Shown here in pieces: positions 10,828 to 21,298 of a stretch of 64,000 nucleotides of DNA (its first letter is position 1; each line of letters starts with the position of its first letter). A model generated the notes under the pieces. That model saw only the letters and a list, made by a program, of their open reading frames with translations, did no database searches and had not been told where the DNA came from. The stretch comes from Ryuthela nishihirai. Lineage: Eukaryota > Arthropoda > Arachnida > Araneae > Heptathelidae. The position numbers and the translations under genes were made by a program. The DNA lies in contig JAWZYU010000006.1 of the NCBI GenBank assembly GCA_038380435.1, positions 36,706,501 to 36,770,500 on the forward strand, written 5' to 3'.

Positions 10828-11656
10828 TGTTGGTTTATAGTTAAGAGATCATGCAAAAGAAGTCACATGTTTGTTACTTTAAACCACACTACATATAATC
10901 TGTCGCATATTGGGATCATGTACAAGTGTTGAAATATGATATTTTATAATTTTATTACAGTAAAATAATAAGTATCTATCAAATTTGTCGAGAAAAAGGA
11001 AAATAATTTCAGAAGCGAACAGTTTAGAAATCGTATATTTCTCGAGAATATACTCTAAAACACACAAAAAAGTTCACAGAATTCCTGAAACAACAACAAA
11101 AAAGTTCTTACGGCGTCACGTTGCTAATTTTACTCTGGGGACAAATGCCTCACCAGGGAAGGACAATATCTCTAGATAACAGTTTTATTATCGTTATTTA
11201 TTCCATGCCAACGAGTTACAGTACTTTTAGAGACTAGCTTAAATGCTGAAGTGGCTTGATGTCACAGTACATTTAGTAAATTGAAAAGAAATATTAAGGA
11301 TTAGACAAAAATATACAAAGATGTTTCATAAGTATTTGACTTGAAACGATGACAAAAGCAGCATAGACAGATACAAATATATAATATGATTATGATAGTA
11401 AAAGGAAAGGAAGAATATATAAAAGATATACGTCAGGAAAATAAAAAAAATGAAGAACAACAGAGCCTAACATTAAATGATAAACAGAGGAAAAAGGATT
11501 GTGAATAAGACATAAAAACAGCAAAGATGGAGAGGGGGAGGACTGGAGACGAGTTATTGTTGATCAAATGTTTCAATATTCTAATAGAAGTAGAGTAATA
11601 TAGTTTTGGAATTTTGTTTAGGAATTTTAAGAAGTGATATCTCTCGGTAAAGAGTA
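10828..11656. other. AT-rich stretch, nothing recognised
   Basis: No gene or known repeat recognised up to the foldback element at 11657. Confidence 0.5.
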
Positions 11657-12094
11657 CAGTCGCTCAAAAAAGTATCCGAACACTATGGTTGATTAGAGAA
11701 TTCAGAATAAATATCTGGCAACGATTTTTTTAGAAATTAGTGATCTGGCAACCTTCGTGTCATGTGATTACAGAATTCAGGAAAAATATCTGGAGCGTGT
11801 ACAGCAACTGTACACGCTCCAGTTACCGTTCACAGCAAACTGGAGCGTGTGCAGTTACTGCACACGCTCCAGTTTTGCTGTGAACGGTAACTGCACACGC
11901 TCAATATTTCTGTGAGTGGGCCCACACGATCCAGGTTTAGAAATTAGCGATCTGGCAACCTTCGTGTCAAAAAAAATATCCGAACAGTGACACGAAGGTT
12001 GCCAGATCACTAATTTCTAAAAAAAATCTTTGCCAGATATTTTTTCTGAAATCTCTAATCAACCATAGTGTTCGGATACTTTTTTGAGCGACTG
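11657..12094. mobile_element. 438-bp foldback element with long terminal inverted repeats and TA ends
   Basis: Begins CAGTCGCTCAAAAAAGTATC and ends with its reverse complement, flanked on both sides by TA (11655-11656 and 12095-12096). The terminal inverted repeats run about 105 bp with few mismatches. The interior holds two further hairpins: ggagcgtgtaca with its complement around 11792-11820, and a larger one from gttaccgttcacagcaaa to its complement around 11822-11890. No coding capacity. TA ends suggest a non-autonomous Tc1/mariner-type element. Confidence 0.85.
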
Positions 12095-12524
12095 TACCTA
12101 GTTGTGAGGTTCCCTGAAAAACAAAAGAAATTTAATCAGGGTTACTTTCGAAAATCTTAGGAATAGAAAACATTTTATTTTCAGAGTGAAGGATGTGGCG
12201 ATGTGATCGCGTGTAGGGTGTAAGAATTGAATGATGGGGTGAGACTTGTTATAAATTGTGTTGTGAATAAGGGTAATAAATTTCAAATTTCTTCAAGGTT
12301 CAAAAGTGGGATTTTGATAGTTGGAAAACTAATATTAAACAAGGTTTACAGATTCTCGTTTTGTTAAAATAGATTTTGCTAATGATTTTGAGAGCCTCAT
12401 TTTGAAGAATTCTTTTTGTTAATATCAAGAAAAATGGAAACACTGTATTCGAGATTCCATTTCGTTTGGTTGCAAATTTATTTCAACTTCCCCATTTTTT
12501 ATTTGAATAACCCTTATAAATGGA

Positions 12525-12736
12525 CGAGCCGTCCCATGGCCGAGTGGTTAGCGTGCTTGGCTACTGATCTAAGTTATCTGGGTTCCAGTCCCGGGCAAGG
12601 CATGGCTGTTTTTGTCGTTTTTCTGCTGAGGGCCTGCCATCCTCTCAGACCTTCTACTATGGCATATAAACTGACAGGCTCCTGTCAGACCTCTGTGGCA
12701 AGCTGCTGCTTGAGGGGGTATTTATTATTTATTTAT
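12525..12736 (+). mobile_element. SINE-B, full length
   Basis: Second SINE family. The tRNA-like head has ggccgagtggttagcg (A box, Ser/Leu-like by eye) and ggttccagtcc (B box). The body contains ctgacaggctcctgtcagac and the 3' end is a TTTA/TTTAT repeat. Perfect 11-bp TSD ttataaatgga at 12514-12524 and 12737-12747. Confidence 0.88.
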
Positions 12737-12747
12737 TTATAAATGGA

Positions 12748-13149
12748 GACAGATACATCAAAAACTACAAGCTAGCGAGGCTCAGCCAGATTTGAAAATC
12801 CTAGTGTTTTCAAAATAAGTCTGACTTGAGGAACAGCTGCTACATTGGACGTTTGTAATGGGACTGGATGGCATGGTCGTTTGCTTTGTCATAACCTGGA
12901 TATAAGCTCCGAAGAGCATTCAAAAAGTTCTTGACATGAGTCTGTGGATTTGCACTCGTTCCTCCAAAGTTAACGAGCTATGACTTGTTTGAAAGCTTGT
13001 CTAAACTTGTCATTACATGCTAAAAACAAAGACCGTATCGTCATTTCTCTCTTCGCTGGCAGCGCGTAAATTTCCGTCTGCGAATTCTGTGCGCTGTTGA
13101 TATGGAGCTTGCTAAAGACGGGAAAGATTTTACATTTTGCCCCCCCCCC
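12748..13149. other. Unassigned stretch
   Basis: No recognisable gene or repeat. A minus-strand open frame of about 115 codons overlaps the mariner foldback region and has no motif. Confidence 0.45.
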
Positions 13150-13278
13150 CCCCAACATTTGTTGCCATATTGTCCCAAGCTGCATCCTTCTGATGCATCT
13201 TGGACACATTTTTTTTCGCGTTATCCCCAAGCTACATCCTTCTGATGCAGCTTGGGGACAACGCGAAGAAAATGTATG
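13150..13278. repeat. Alternating inverted copies of the mariner 5' end
   Basis: A short unit around GATGCAGCTTGGGGACAA appears four times in alternating orientation: near 13170 (reverse), 13187 (forward), 13225 (reverse) and 13245 (forward). The last copy reads into the mariner-like frame. The outer pair extends through cgcgaagaaaatgt and its complement. A C tract at 13140-13154 lies beside it. Confidence 0.65.
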
Positions 13279-14450
13279 CCGATTTATCACAAGTATATGG
13301 GGATCATGCCTGTTCATACGGCACTGTTAAGGGATGGATGCGCAAATTCAGAGAAGGATGCCAGAGTTTCGAAGACCTCCCTCATGTAGGAAGACCGAAT
13401 GAGGCGTGAATGAGAGAACCATTGCTGCAGTTCGTGGACACATTAAGGAAAACCTACAAATAACCTTTGAGGTAATAAATTCAGGTGTCAGTGTGGAAAC
13501 AATTATTCATCAACGTTTAAAATTCCGAAAGAGTTGGGTTGGGTTGTTTTACCTCTGAGCGGCACGTTTTTGCACACCATGGGCTAAATGGCCAGGTCAC
13601 ACGGACCCCGAAGGCTCAGAGAAGGTTGGGGGAGGGGACCCATTGGAACAGCTGTTCGGAGACAGATGATCGTCTCCCGTCAAGGCCATCCAGCGTGTTC
13701 TTTAACGTGCACAGGGTACGGCTCTCCCGCACACGGGGCCACGGCTTAACGGCCCATCCGACGGACGGCGGATGGGCCGTTAAGCCGTGGCCCCGTGGTA
13801 AAGCCGCCATCCGACGGACGGCGGCTTTTACCAAGCCCATCGGTGTCCCCTACTGACCGTGGGCAGAGCGGGGAATTTTGCGGAGATAAATCTCAACGCT
13901 GACCCAGCTGGGAGTCGAACCTGGGAACTACAGATTACGAGCCTAGCGCGCTACCGACTGAGCCACCCCCGCCCCGGTCCCAATCGGTTAACAGGCATTG
14001 TCACAGGTAATGAGACTTGATTCTATTGTAACTCCCAGAAAGATCGATCACTATGTTTTGGTTGAAGAAGATGAAGCGTGTCTCCAAATCCTCCTACAAA
14101 ATTTTCGCACAAGAAAGAAGGTGTTCACAATTTTTTTTAACTCCCAAAGAGTTGTAGCCGTGGACAAACTTACCTGGAAAAATGACTATAAGCCAATTCC
14201 ATACCAGCATTGTTTTGCCTAAAATGGTTCGGGAGTTAAAGGATCCAACAACAAGTGTGTCAAGGGTTCTCCTTCTTCCTGACAATGCCAGTGCTCACAA
14301 AACCAGACAAGTCACAGCCTATCTAAAGCAGGAAATAAATCAAACAGCCTGCACATTCACCCGATCCTGCACCATGTGATTCTTGGTTATTTACAAAAAA
14401 TTAAAATGGAACTTGCCGTGATACCTTATTCAAGGATTCAAGACCGTGCA
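13240..14450 (+). pseudogene. Mariner-like transposase relic
   Basis: The first part reads MQLGDNAKKMYADLSQVYGD, then a helix-turn-helix-like region (TVKGWMRKFREG) to a stop at 13409, and continues to 13530. A SINE-A (13533-13976) splits it. It resumes at 13977 with LTGIVTGNET followed by a stop: in mariners this is TGDETW, so the first catalytic Asp has become Asn and the Trp a TGA. Further on come LLLPDNASAH (second catalytic Asp kept) and, after a frameshift, SPDPAPCD (third position). At least two frameshifts and several stops make it dead. Its 3' half is duplicated at 15894-16367. Confidence 0.72.
13533..13976 (-). mobile_element. SINE-A with internal palindromic insertion
   Basis: Longer than the family norm because the central domain has an inverted self-copy. 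Perfect 28-bp arms lie at 13732-13759 and 13770-13797 around a 10-bp loop. A smaller near-palindrome (ggtaaagccgcc and ggcggcttttacc) follows. Left end of the recombination described at 13674-17507. Confidence 0.88.
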
Positions 14451-14614
14451 AAATGTTTTCATTGAGTTGCGGAGTATTCCCCACCACTAAGCTTTCTAGA
14501 ATTGGCATAGACGTCTGCAACTTTGCATAAATGCTGGAGGGGAATACTTTGAAGGGAAGTAAAAGTCTTGTTGAAGTAAGTTCAATGGTATTTGTTCTGC
14601 AGATTCATGTCAGG

Positions 14615-15004
14615 GTTGGGTTGTTTTACCTCTGAGCGGCACTTTTTTGCACACCATGGGTTAAATGGCCAGGTTACATGGACCCCGAAGACTCATAGTA
14701 GGTTGGGGGAGGGGACCCACTGGAACAACTGTTGGGAGACAGATGGTAGCCTCCCGTCAAGGGACGGCCATCCAGCGTGTTCATTAACGTGCACAGGGTA
14801 TGTCTCTCCCGCACACGGGGCCACGGCTTAACGTCCCATCCGACGGACGGCGGTCTTTCCAAGCCCATCGTTGTCCCCTACTGACCGTGGGCAGGGCGGG
14901 GAATTTTGCGGAGATAAATCTCAACGCTGACCCAGCTGGGACTCGAACCTGGGAACTACAGTTTGCGAGCCTGGCGCGCTACCGACTGAGCCACCCCCGC
15001 CCCG
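14615..15004 (-). mobile_element. SINE-A, full length (unit 1 copy)
   Basis: TSD catgtcagg (14606-14614 and about 15008-15016), extendable to 12 bp with one mismatch. It carries a 5-bp extra ggacg in the segment gtcaagggacggccatcc. Duplicated at 16532. Confidence 0.9.
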
Positions 15005-15443
15005 ATGCATGTCAGGAACTTTTTGAACGCTCATCGTATTTCCACTAATTCAGGTAAGCTTAGATTAATTTCTCATAATTTCTTTTTGGTCACGAAAAAT
15101 ACTCATCGTTAATGTAGACTTTCACTTTCGGATTTAATGACGAAATTTGAAAGAAGGATGTTTGTGAACTGAATATAAAAATTCGAAATTAAGCATTTTT
15201 ACCAATACTTAGTGCGTTATTTTGTAAAATTATTATTCGTGTGAATACTTTACGAATAAACTGTATTTAACTTATATAATAGTCTACAAAGTTAAATTTG
15301 TTGTTAAAATGAAATAAAACTCAGGTTTTCCGTAGCCAGAAAGAATTCAATCGAGAAAAGTCTAATATCGATACCAACCCAAAACAAGTTTAATTTCATT
15401 AAAATGTCATGCGACAGAGTGCATTACAGTACCAAGAATACAA
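15005..15443. other. AT-rich stretch, nothing recognised (unit 1)
   Basis: Non-coding, AT-rich. Repeated identically at 16922-17360. Confidence 0.5.
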
Positions 15444-15455
15444 TTTCAGCGAAGG

Positions 15456-15893
15456 TTGGGTTGTTTTACCTCTGAGCGGCACTTTTTTGCACACCATGGG
15501 CTAAATGGCCAGGTTACATGGACCCCGAAGGCTCAGAGAAGGTTGGGGGAGGGGACCCACTGGAAGAGCTGTTAGGAGACAGATGATAGCCTCCCGTCAA
15601 GGCCATCCAGCGTGTTCTTTAACGTGCACAGGGTACGGCTCTCCCGCACACGGGGCCACGGCTTAACGGCCCATCCGACGGACGGCGGATGGGCCGTTAA
15701 GCCGTGGCCCCGTGGTAAAGCCGCCATCCGACGGACGGCGGCTTTTACCAAGCCCATCGGTGTCCCCTACTGACCGTGGGCAGAGCGGGGAATTTTGCGG
15801 AGATAAATCTCAACGCTGACCCAGCTGGGAGTCGAACCTGGGAACTACAGATTACGAGCCTAGCGCGCTACCGACTGAGCCACCCCCGCCCCG
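15456..15893 (-). mobile_element. Chimeric SINE-A at the duplication junction
   Basis: The left flank is tttcagcgaagg (15444-15455), which is the TSD of the SINE at 17373. The right flank is the mariner sequence that follows the SINE at 13533. Left-half variants (ggttacatgg, gaagagctgttaggagac) match the 17373 copy. The right half carries the palindromic insertion of the 13533 copy (arms 15649-15676 and 15687-15714). It therefore lacks its own matching TSD pair. Confidence 0.9.
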
Positions 15894-16367
15894 GTCCCAA
15901 TCGGTTAACAGGCATTGTCACAGGTAATGAGACTTGATTCTATTGTAACTCCCAGAAAGATCGATCACTATGTTTTGGTTGAAGAAGATGAAGCGTGTCT
16001 CCAAATCCTCCTACAAAATTTTCGCACAAGAAAGAAGGTGTTCACAATTTTTTTTAACTCCCAAAGAGTTGTAGCCGTGGACAAACTTACCTGGAAAAAT
16101 GACTATAAGCCAATTCCATACCAGCATTGTTTTGCCTAAAATGGTTCGGGAGTTAAAGGATCCAACAACAAGTGTGTCAAGGGTTCTCCTTCTTCCTGAC
16201 AATGCCAGTGCTCACAAAACCAGACAAGTCACAGCCTATCTAAAGCAGGAAATAAATCAAACAGCCTGCACATTCACCCGATCCTGCACCATGTGATTCT
16301 TGGTTATTTACAAAAAATTAAAATGGAACTTGCCGTGATACCTTATTCAAGGATTCAAGACCGTGCA
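15894..16367 (+). pseudogene. Mariner-like transposase relic, duplicated 3' part
   Basis: Second copy of the 13977-14450 segment, with the same TGNET-stop lesion and the same frameshifts. It has no 5' half because the duplication began inside the SINE. Confidence 0.7.
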
Positions 16368-16531
16368 AAATGTTTTCATTGAGTTGCGGAGTATTCCCCA
16401 CCACTAAGCTTTCTAGAATTGGCATAGACGTCTGCAACTTTGCATAAATGCTGGAGGGGAATACTTTGAAGGGAAGTAAAAGTCTTGTTGAAGTAAGTTC
16501 AATGGTATTTGTTCTGCAGATTCATGTCAGG

Positions 16532-16921
16532 GTTGGGTTGTTTTACCTCTGAGCGGCACTTTTTTGCACACCATGGGTTAAATGGCCAGGTTACATGGAC
16601 CCCGAAGACTCATAGTAGGTTGGGGGAGGGGACCCACTGGAACAACTGTTGGGAGACAGATGGTAGCCTCCCGTCAAGGGACGGCCATCCAGCGTGTTCA
16701 TTAACGTGCACAGGGTATGTCTCTCCCGCACACGGGGCCACGGCTTAACGTCCCATCCGACGGACGGCGGTCTTTCCAAGCCCATCGTTGTCCCCTACTG
16801 ACCGTGGGCAGGGCGGGGAATTTTGCGGAGATAAATCTCAACGCTGACCCAGCTGGGACTCGAACCTGGGAACTACAGTTTGCGAGCCTGGCGCGCTACC
16901 GACTGAGCCACCCCCGCCCCG
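16532..16921 (-). mobile_element. SINE-A, full length (unit 2 copy)
   Basis: Identical to the copy at 14615 including the 5-bp insertion and TSD. It arose by segmental duplication, not by a new insertion. Confidence 0.9.
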
Positions 16922-17372
16922 ATGCATGTCAGGAACTTTTTGAACGCTCATCGTATTTCCACTAATTCAGGTAAGCTTAGATTAATTTCTCATAATTTCT
17001 TTTTGGTCACGAAAAATACTCATCGTTAATGTAGACTTTCACTTTCGGATTTAATGACGAAATTTGAAAGAAGGATGTTTGTGAACTGAATATAAAAATT
17101 CGAAATTAAGCATTTTTACCAATACTTAGTGCGTTATTTTGTAAAATTATTATTCGTGTGAATACTTTACGAATAAACTGTATTTAACTTATATAATAGT
17201 CTACAAAGTTAAATTTGTTGTTAAAATGAAATAAAACTCAGGTTTTCCGTAGCCAGAAAGAATTCAATCGAGAAAAGTCTAATATCGATACCAACCCAAA
17301 ACAAGTTTAATTTCATTAAAATGTCATGCGACAGAGTGCATTACAGTACCAAGAATACAATTTCAGCGAAGG

Positions 17373-17756
17373 TTGGGTTGTTTTACCTCTGAGCGGCACT
17401 TTTTTGCACACCATGGGCTAAATGGCCAGGTTACATGGACCCCGAAGGCTCAGAGAAGGTTGGGGGAGGGGACCCACTGGAAGAGCTGTTAGGAGACAGA
17501 TGATAGCCTCCCGTCAAGGCCATCCAGCGTGTTCTTTAACGTGCACAGAGTATGGCTCTCCCGCACACGGGGCCACGGCTTAACGTCCCATCCGACGGAC
17601 GGCGGCCTTTCCAAGCCCATCGGTGTCCCCTACTGACCGTGGGCAGGGCGTGGAATTTTGCGGAGATAAATCTCAACGCTGACCCAGCTGGGACTCGAAC
17701 CTGGGAACTACAGATTACGAGCCTGGCGCGCTACCGACTGAGCCACCCCCGCCCCG
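17373..17756 (-). mobile_element. SINE-A, full length, right parent of the recombination
   Basis: Intact 12-bp TSD tttcagcgaagg at 17361-17372 and 17757-17768. It has a normal central domain without the palindromic insertion. Confidence 0.92.
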
Positions 17757-17768
17757 TTTCAGCGAAGG

Positions 17769-18296
17769 AACATAGTATAGTGATATAACATTTTGTATTT
17801 CAGTATCTTCTTTCATTCCTCATGTAGGAAGATTCAGATAAGAAAAATCATTTGACAATATCTCCTTGACTTGTGGGAGTGATGGATTTCTTTGTTACGA
17901 TATTTCTGCTACAAAGTCTGAACAGCTATTCAATTATCTCTCACTCCTTATACTCTACAACTATACAGTATGATACACGATTCTATCTCAAGGAAAAGTA
18001 ATTCCAATTTATTTTGCTGTCATCAAATATCAGAGAAAACACAGAGAAACATACAAAAAACAGAGAAATAAAATCAGCTGTGTATTGTTTCAAGCCTATT
18101 ATTCATTTCAGAGTTATTTTCAATTACCTGCGTTGAAACAAATGTTCGACATTAATTTAAATTCAATAATATGGATGCTTTTTTCTTTTCTCCAAAAATT
18201 TTGGATCAGTTTTCGTTTTGCACAGATTGCTTTAAATCATTTGATCATTTTTTCTGTGCTTTAACGATTTTATAACAACAAAATATTAAAAAAAAC
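17769..18296. other. AT-rich stretch, nothing recognised
   Basis: No gene or repeat recognised. Confidence 0.5.
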
Positions 18297-18365
18297 ACTC
18301 AAACAGTTGCTTGTCGTAGAGGTCTGACAAGAGCCTATCAGAACCCTGTGACAAGCTCTGTGACA
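18297..18365 (-). mobile_element. SINE-B fragment, old
   Basis: Matches the SINE-B 3' body (cagttgcttgtcgtagaggtc, then ctgacaagagcc) with divergence. Confidence 0.55.
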
Positions 18366-18427
18366 ACCCAGGTCTTTTTCCCCTTAGGTGAGCATGCTAA
18401 GGACTTGACCAGAGGAAGGACAAAATA

Positions 18428-18545
18428 AATTACCCCTGAAGCAGTTGCTTGCCAAGAGGTCTGACAGGAGCCTGTCAGTATAATAAGATGAGAGAGAAGA
18501 TATGGGAAAAAGGCGAGACCTCAAAAAGGCAGCACAAGACACAGT
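18428..18545 (-). mobile_element. SINE-B fragment, old
   Basis: Starts tacccctgaagcagttgctt, with gaggtctgacaggagcctgt, the same SINE-B 3' body. The head is not recognisable. Confidence 0.6.
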
Positions 18546-18581
18546 TCTCTCCAGAGCTTGACTGTTATGACCCCCCTAGAG

Positions 18582-18957
18582 TGGGGCGGGGGTGGCTCAG
18601 TCGGTAGCGCGCCAGGCTCGTAATCTGTAGTTCCCAGGTTCGAGTCCCAGCTGGGTCAGCGTTGAGATTTATCCCGTCCTGCCCACGGTCAGTATGGGAC
18701 ACCGATGGGCTTGGAAAGGCCGCCGTCCGTCGGATGGGACGTTAAGCCATGGCCCCGTGTGCGGGAGAGACATACCCTGTGCACGTTAAAGAACACGTTC
18801 GATGGCCTGACGGGAGGCTACCATCTCTCTCCCAACAGCTGTTCCAGTGGGTCCTCTCTCCCAACCTTCTCTGAGCCTTCGGGGTCCATGTGACCTGGCC
18901 ATTTAGCCCATGGTGTGCAAAAAAGTGCCGCTCAGAGGTAAAACAACCCAACAACCG
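18582..18957 (+). mobile_element. SINE-A with small internal deletion
   Basis: TSD ccctagag at 18574-18581 and 18958-18965. The segment after gagatttatc lacks about 15 bp (ctccgcaaaattcc in other copies). Confidence 0.9.
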
Positions 18958-18965
18958 CCCTAGAG

Positions 18966-20034
18966 CATATTTAGGCTGGTATAACTTTTTAGGCCGTGAT
19001 GCGTTCTTTGCTGCTAAAATCAAGACAAATTCCTGGATCAACAATCAAATTAATAGACATTTGTAATAATGAGAAATGAGCTGATTGTACAATTACAAAA
19101 ACACAACATTTATTAACGAAATTTAGTTTTTAGACATTTACTAATAACATAGTTCCCACTTTTGGGGCAAATTCAACAGCGCCTCTGGCGAGGCCCTTTT
19201 CAATCAAGGGAAACTTTGTGCGTAGTGAAGGACAGGTCGTAAAAGCAGATAAAGTTCATGATGAACGGAGCTACTTGCTCGTGACTTGACTAGTCCTTAA
19301 CAGTTAAGAAGATCTCAATCGGGACAACGTGACGGCAGTTCACAGGAAAACACACTCAGGTGGAAAAACGACCTCAGATTCAAGAAAGATCCCTCTACCT
19401 TATCAGTCCGATGTCTCTAGGGAAGAGCATTGCTGGCCACTGGCAAGCTGAAGGCACGGGCTACGTAGCACTCTCGCCACACATTCCTTGTTCACACCTC
19501 GGAGATTCGTTCACTGGAGCGGCTCGTTTTCTGTCACCACGCAGCCTGGATGAGAGGAAAAGACTGAGTTTTCCAAGAATGTTTTTCTCTTGCTTTTCAC
19601 TGGCCCCATCGTGGAGGTCACCTTTTGGATCCGGCGTGGATGATGCCTATTGGTTGAGCTGGTAGAGGTGAGAAAAAGCACCCATCTGGTGTTTTTCTGT
19701 TTTTCCACGCCGGTCACGAATTTCCGGTCCTGGTGCCTGAAGGGACCAACGGATCCATCGAATGTTCTATGCCGGCGGCAAGTCATCCTCAGCAAGAGCT
19801 GAACGCAGAGAAATGTCACAATTTAAAATGGAAGGCAATGTTTGCTGCTAGTCTTTCTTTCAAAAAGTCCTGTCCACGTTATAAAACCACGTGGGCATGA
19901 CATAACCTCTGTTCCTTCGATAATTTCCATAAGAAGTACATGAGTATTTACACACACTAAAATAATTAGAAAATTAAAAATATGAAAATCGAAAAAAATT
20001 AGTTATTTTTCCCACTCTAAAATAGTTAATTATT
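18966..20034. other. Unassigned stretch
   Basis: 19140-19850 is less AT-rich than its surroundings and has open frames of about 100 codons on both strands (19360-19665 plus, 19511-19819 minus). Neither has a motif or splice context I recognise. The rest is AT-rich. Confidence 0.4.
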
Positions 20035-20504
20035 TATTTGTTTTTGTGACACGACAGGTGAAATATATATTCCCCACGTCCAAAATTCCGATGCAAACAG
20101 AAACAGATTTTTTTTTCAGTTGTGTATGTAGTTGAAGAGTGCACCAAAGTTTTGTTCAGTTTATCATCCTCGATGCACGCAGTGGTATCGCGCTTTCTCG
20201 CGGTGATATTGCAACTGACTGGGTGTGGGTTCCAATCCCGAAAGTGCATTGTCGTTTGTTGTGTCATAGCCTTCAGAAAAGTTAGTAGCTTTGCCCTGAC
20301 CTCGATGCGACAAAAAAAGGTATTAACAAAAAAGTGGGCTCCGCATGCACATATTGAGAAACGTTGATTAATTGAATAGTTATTTGTTTTCATTTCGATA
20401 GAATTAGTGTCATAATTGCAATATCCGTTTATTACCAATGTCGTTTTTTTAAGTGGAATTGTTATCCGTAACATTGTATATTTCATATCTCTGCACTTAA
20501 CCAA
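20034..20504 (-). CDS. Hypothetical 156-codon frame, unlikely to be a gene
   Basis: The longest open frame not explained by a transposon. It has no recognisable domain, scattered Cys and no signal peptide. It overlaps a tRNA-like stretch on the other strand at 20165-20250. Most probably chance. Confidence 0.12.
   Translation of the reverse strand: MVKCRDMKYTMLRITIPLKKTTLVINGYCNYDTNSIEMKTNNYSINQRFSICACGAHFFVNTFFCRIEVRAKLLTFLKAMTQQTTMHFRDWNPHPVSCNITARKRDTTACIEDDKLNKTLVHSSTTYTTEKKICFCLHRNFGRGEYIFHLSCHKNK
20165..20250 (+). tRNA. tRNA-like stretch (possible third SINE head)
   Basis: An A-box-like GCAGTGGTATCGC and a B-box-like GGTTCCAATCC at suitable spacing. The stems do not pair well, so this is a decayed tRNA-derived sequence at best. 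Confidence 0.3.
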
Positions 20505-20547
20505 GTGTCATTTAATTTGTTTAAATGGGCCTTTGCATTGTGTTACG

Positions 20548-20773
20548 GGGCGGGGGTGGCTCAGTCGGTAGCGCGCCAGGCTCGTAATCTGTAGTTCCCA
20601 GGTTCGAGTCCCAGCTGGGTCAGCGTTGAGATTTATCTCCGCAAAATTCCCGCCCTGCCCACAGTCAGTAAGGGACACCGATGGACTTGGAAAGGCAGCC
20701 GTCCGTCGGATGGGACGTTAAGCCGTGGCCCCGTGTGCCACGGCTTAACGTCCCCCGCTTAACGTCCCCTGCT
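20548..20773 (+). mobile_element. SINE-A, 3'-truncated, ending in a foldback
   Basis: Normal head and central domain up to gccccgtgtg, then it folds back. A 17-bp inverted repeat (20712-20728 and 20738-20754, GGGACGTTAAGCCGTGG) is followed by another copy of cgcttaacgtcccc. The remaining third of the element is absent. Confidence 0.85.
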
Positions 20774-21097
20774 CCCCCCCCCCCCTGGAAAATTTTCTGC
20801 GGACGCCCATGGTGCAAAATATCCGCTATTACAGAAAAACGCTCTTAAAAAATGCTCCTCCCTTTTCCGACTAGCTATCTTTGTGAGGCGGATTTTCTCC
20901 ATACGCCTCAACCAAAACAAAAAAGCAGAAACAGACATGCAAAGACGACTGCCTTCTTTTAAGCCAGACATTAAACCGCTTCTCAAAAATATAAACAATG
21001 CCAGTGTTCTCACTAAAAATATTTTTGTCTTGGAAAAAATAAAAAAATACATTACGTTTAACAAGCAATGGTTTTATTTTTATTATTCATTAAAAAA
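20774..21097 (-). mobile_element. Possible DNA-transposon end, unclassified
   Basis: The C tract followed by ctggaaaattttctgcggac and gcccatgg resembles the ends of a DNA-transposon group seen in invertebrates (from memory). Nothing else in the stretch is diagnostic. Confidence 0.25.
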
Positions 21098-21298
21098 ATA
21101 ATAATAAATAAATACCCCCTCAAGCAGCTGCTTGCCACAGAGGTCTGACAGGAGCCTGTCAGTTTATATGCCACAGTAGAAGGTCTGAGAGGATGGCAGG
21201 ACCTCAGCAGAAAATCAACACGAACATCCATGCCTTACCCGGGACTCGAACCCAGGTCCCTTAGATCAGTAGCCAAACGCGCTAACCATTCGGCCATG
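21098..21298 (-). mobile_element. SINE-B, near full length
   Basis: Tail taaataaatacccc, body and head (B box gggactcgaaccc, A-box side gctaaccattcggccatg). The flanks tcattaaaa and tcatttaaaa may be a degraded TSD. Confidence 0.82.

Larger units (their letters stand above)
13674..17507. repeat. 1,917-bp tandem duplication (two units) by SINE-SINE recombination
   Basis: Unit 1 is 13674-15590 and unit 2 is 15591-17507, offset exactly 1,917 bp. Outside the SINE ends I see no difference between the units. The SINE at the junction (15456-15893) has the left flank and left half of the SINE at 17373 and the right half and right flank of the SINE at 13533. Diagnostic bases switch between 15590 and 15632, placing the crossover inside 15591-15631. 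Near-perfect identity means either a very recent event or an assembly error. Confidence 0.9.

Noticed and set aside
14615..16921. Two independent SINE-A insertions at 14615 and 16532
   Set aside because: They and their flanks are identical over the whole 1,917-bp unit, so the second is part of the segmental duplication.
20034..20504. 156-codon minus-strand gene
   Set aside because: No motif or splice context. It overlaps a tRNA-like decayed repeat on the other strand, and its composition follows AT-rich background.
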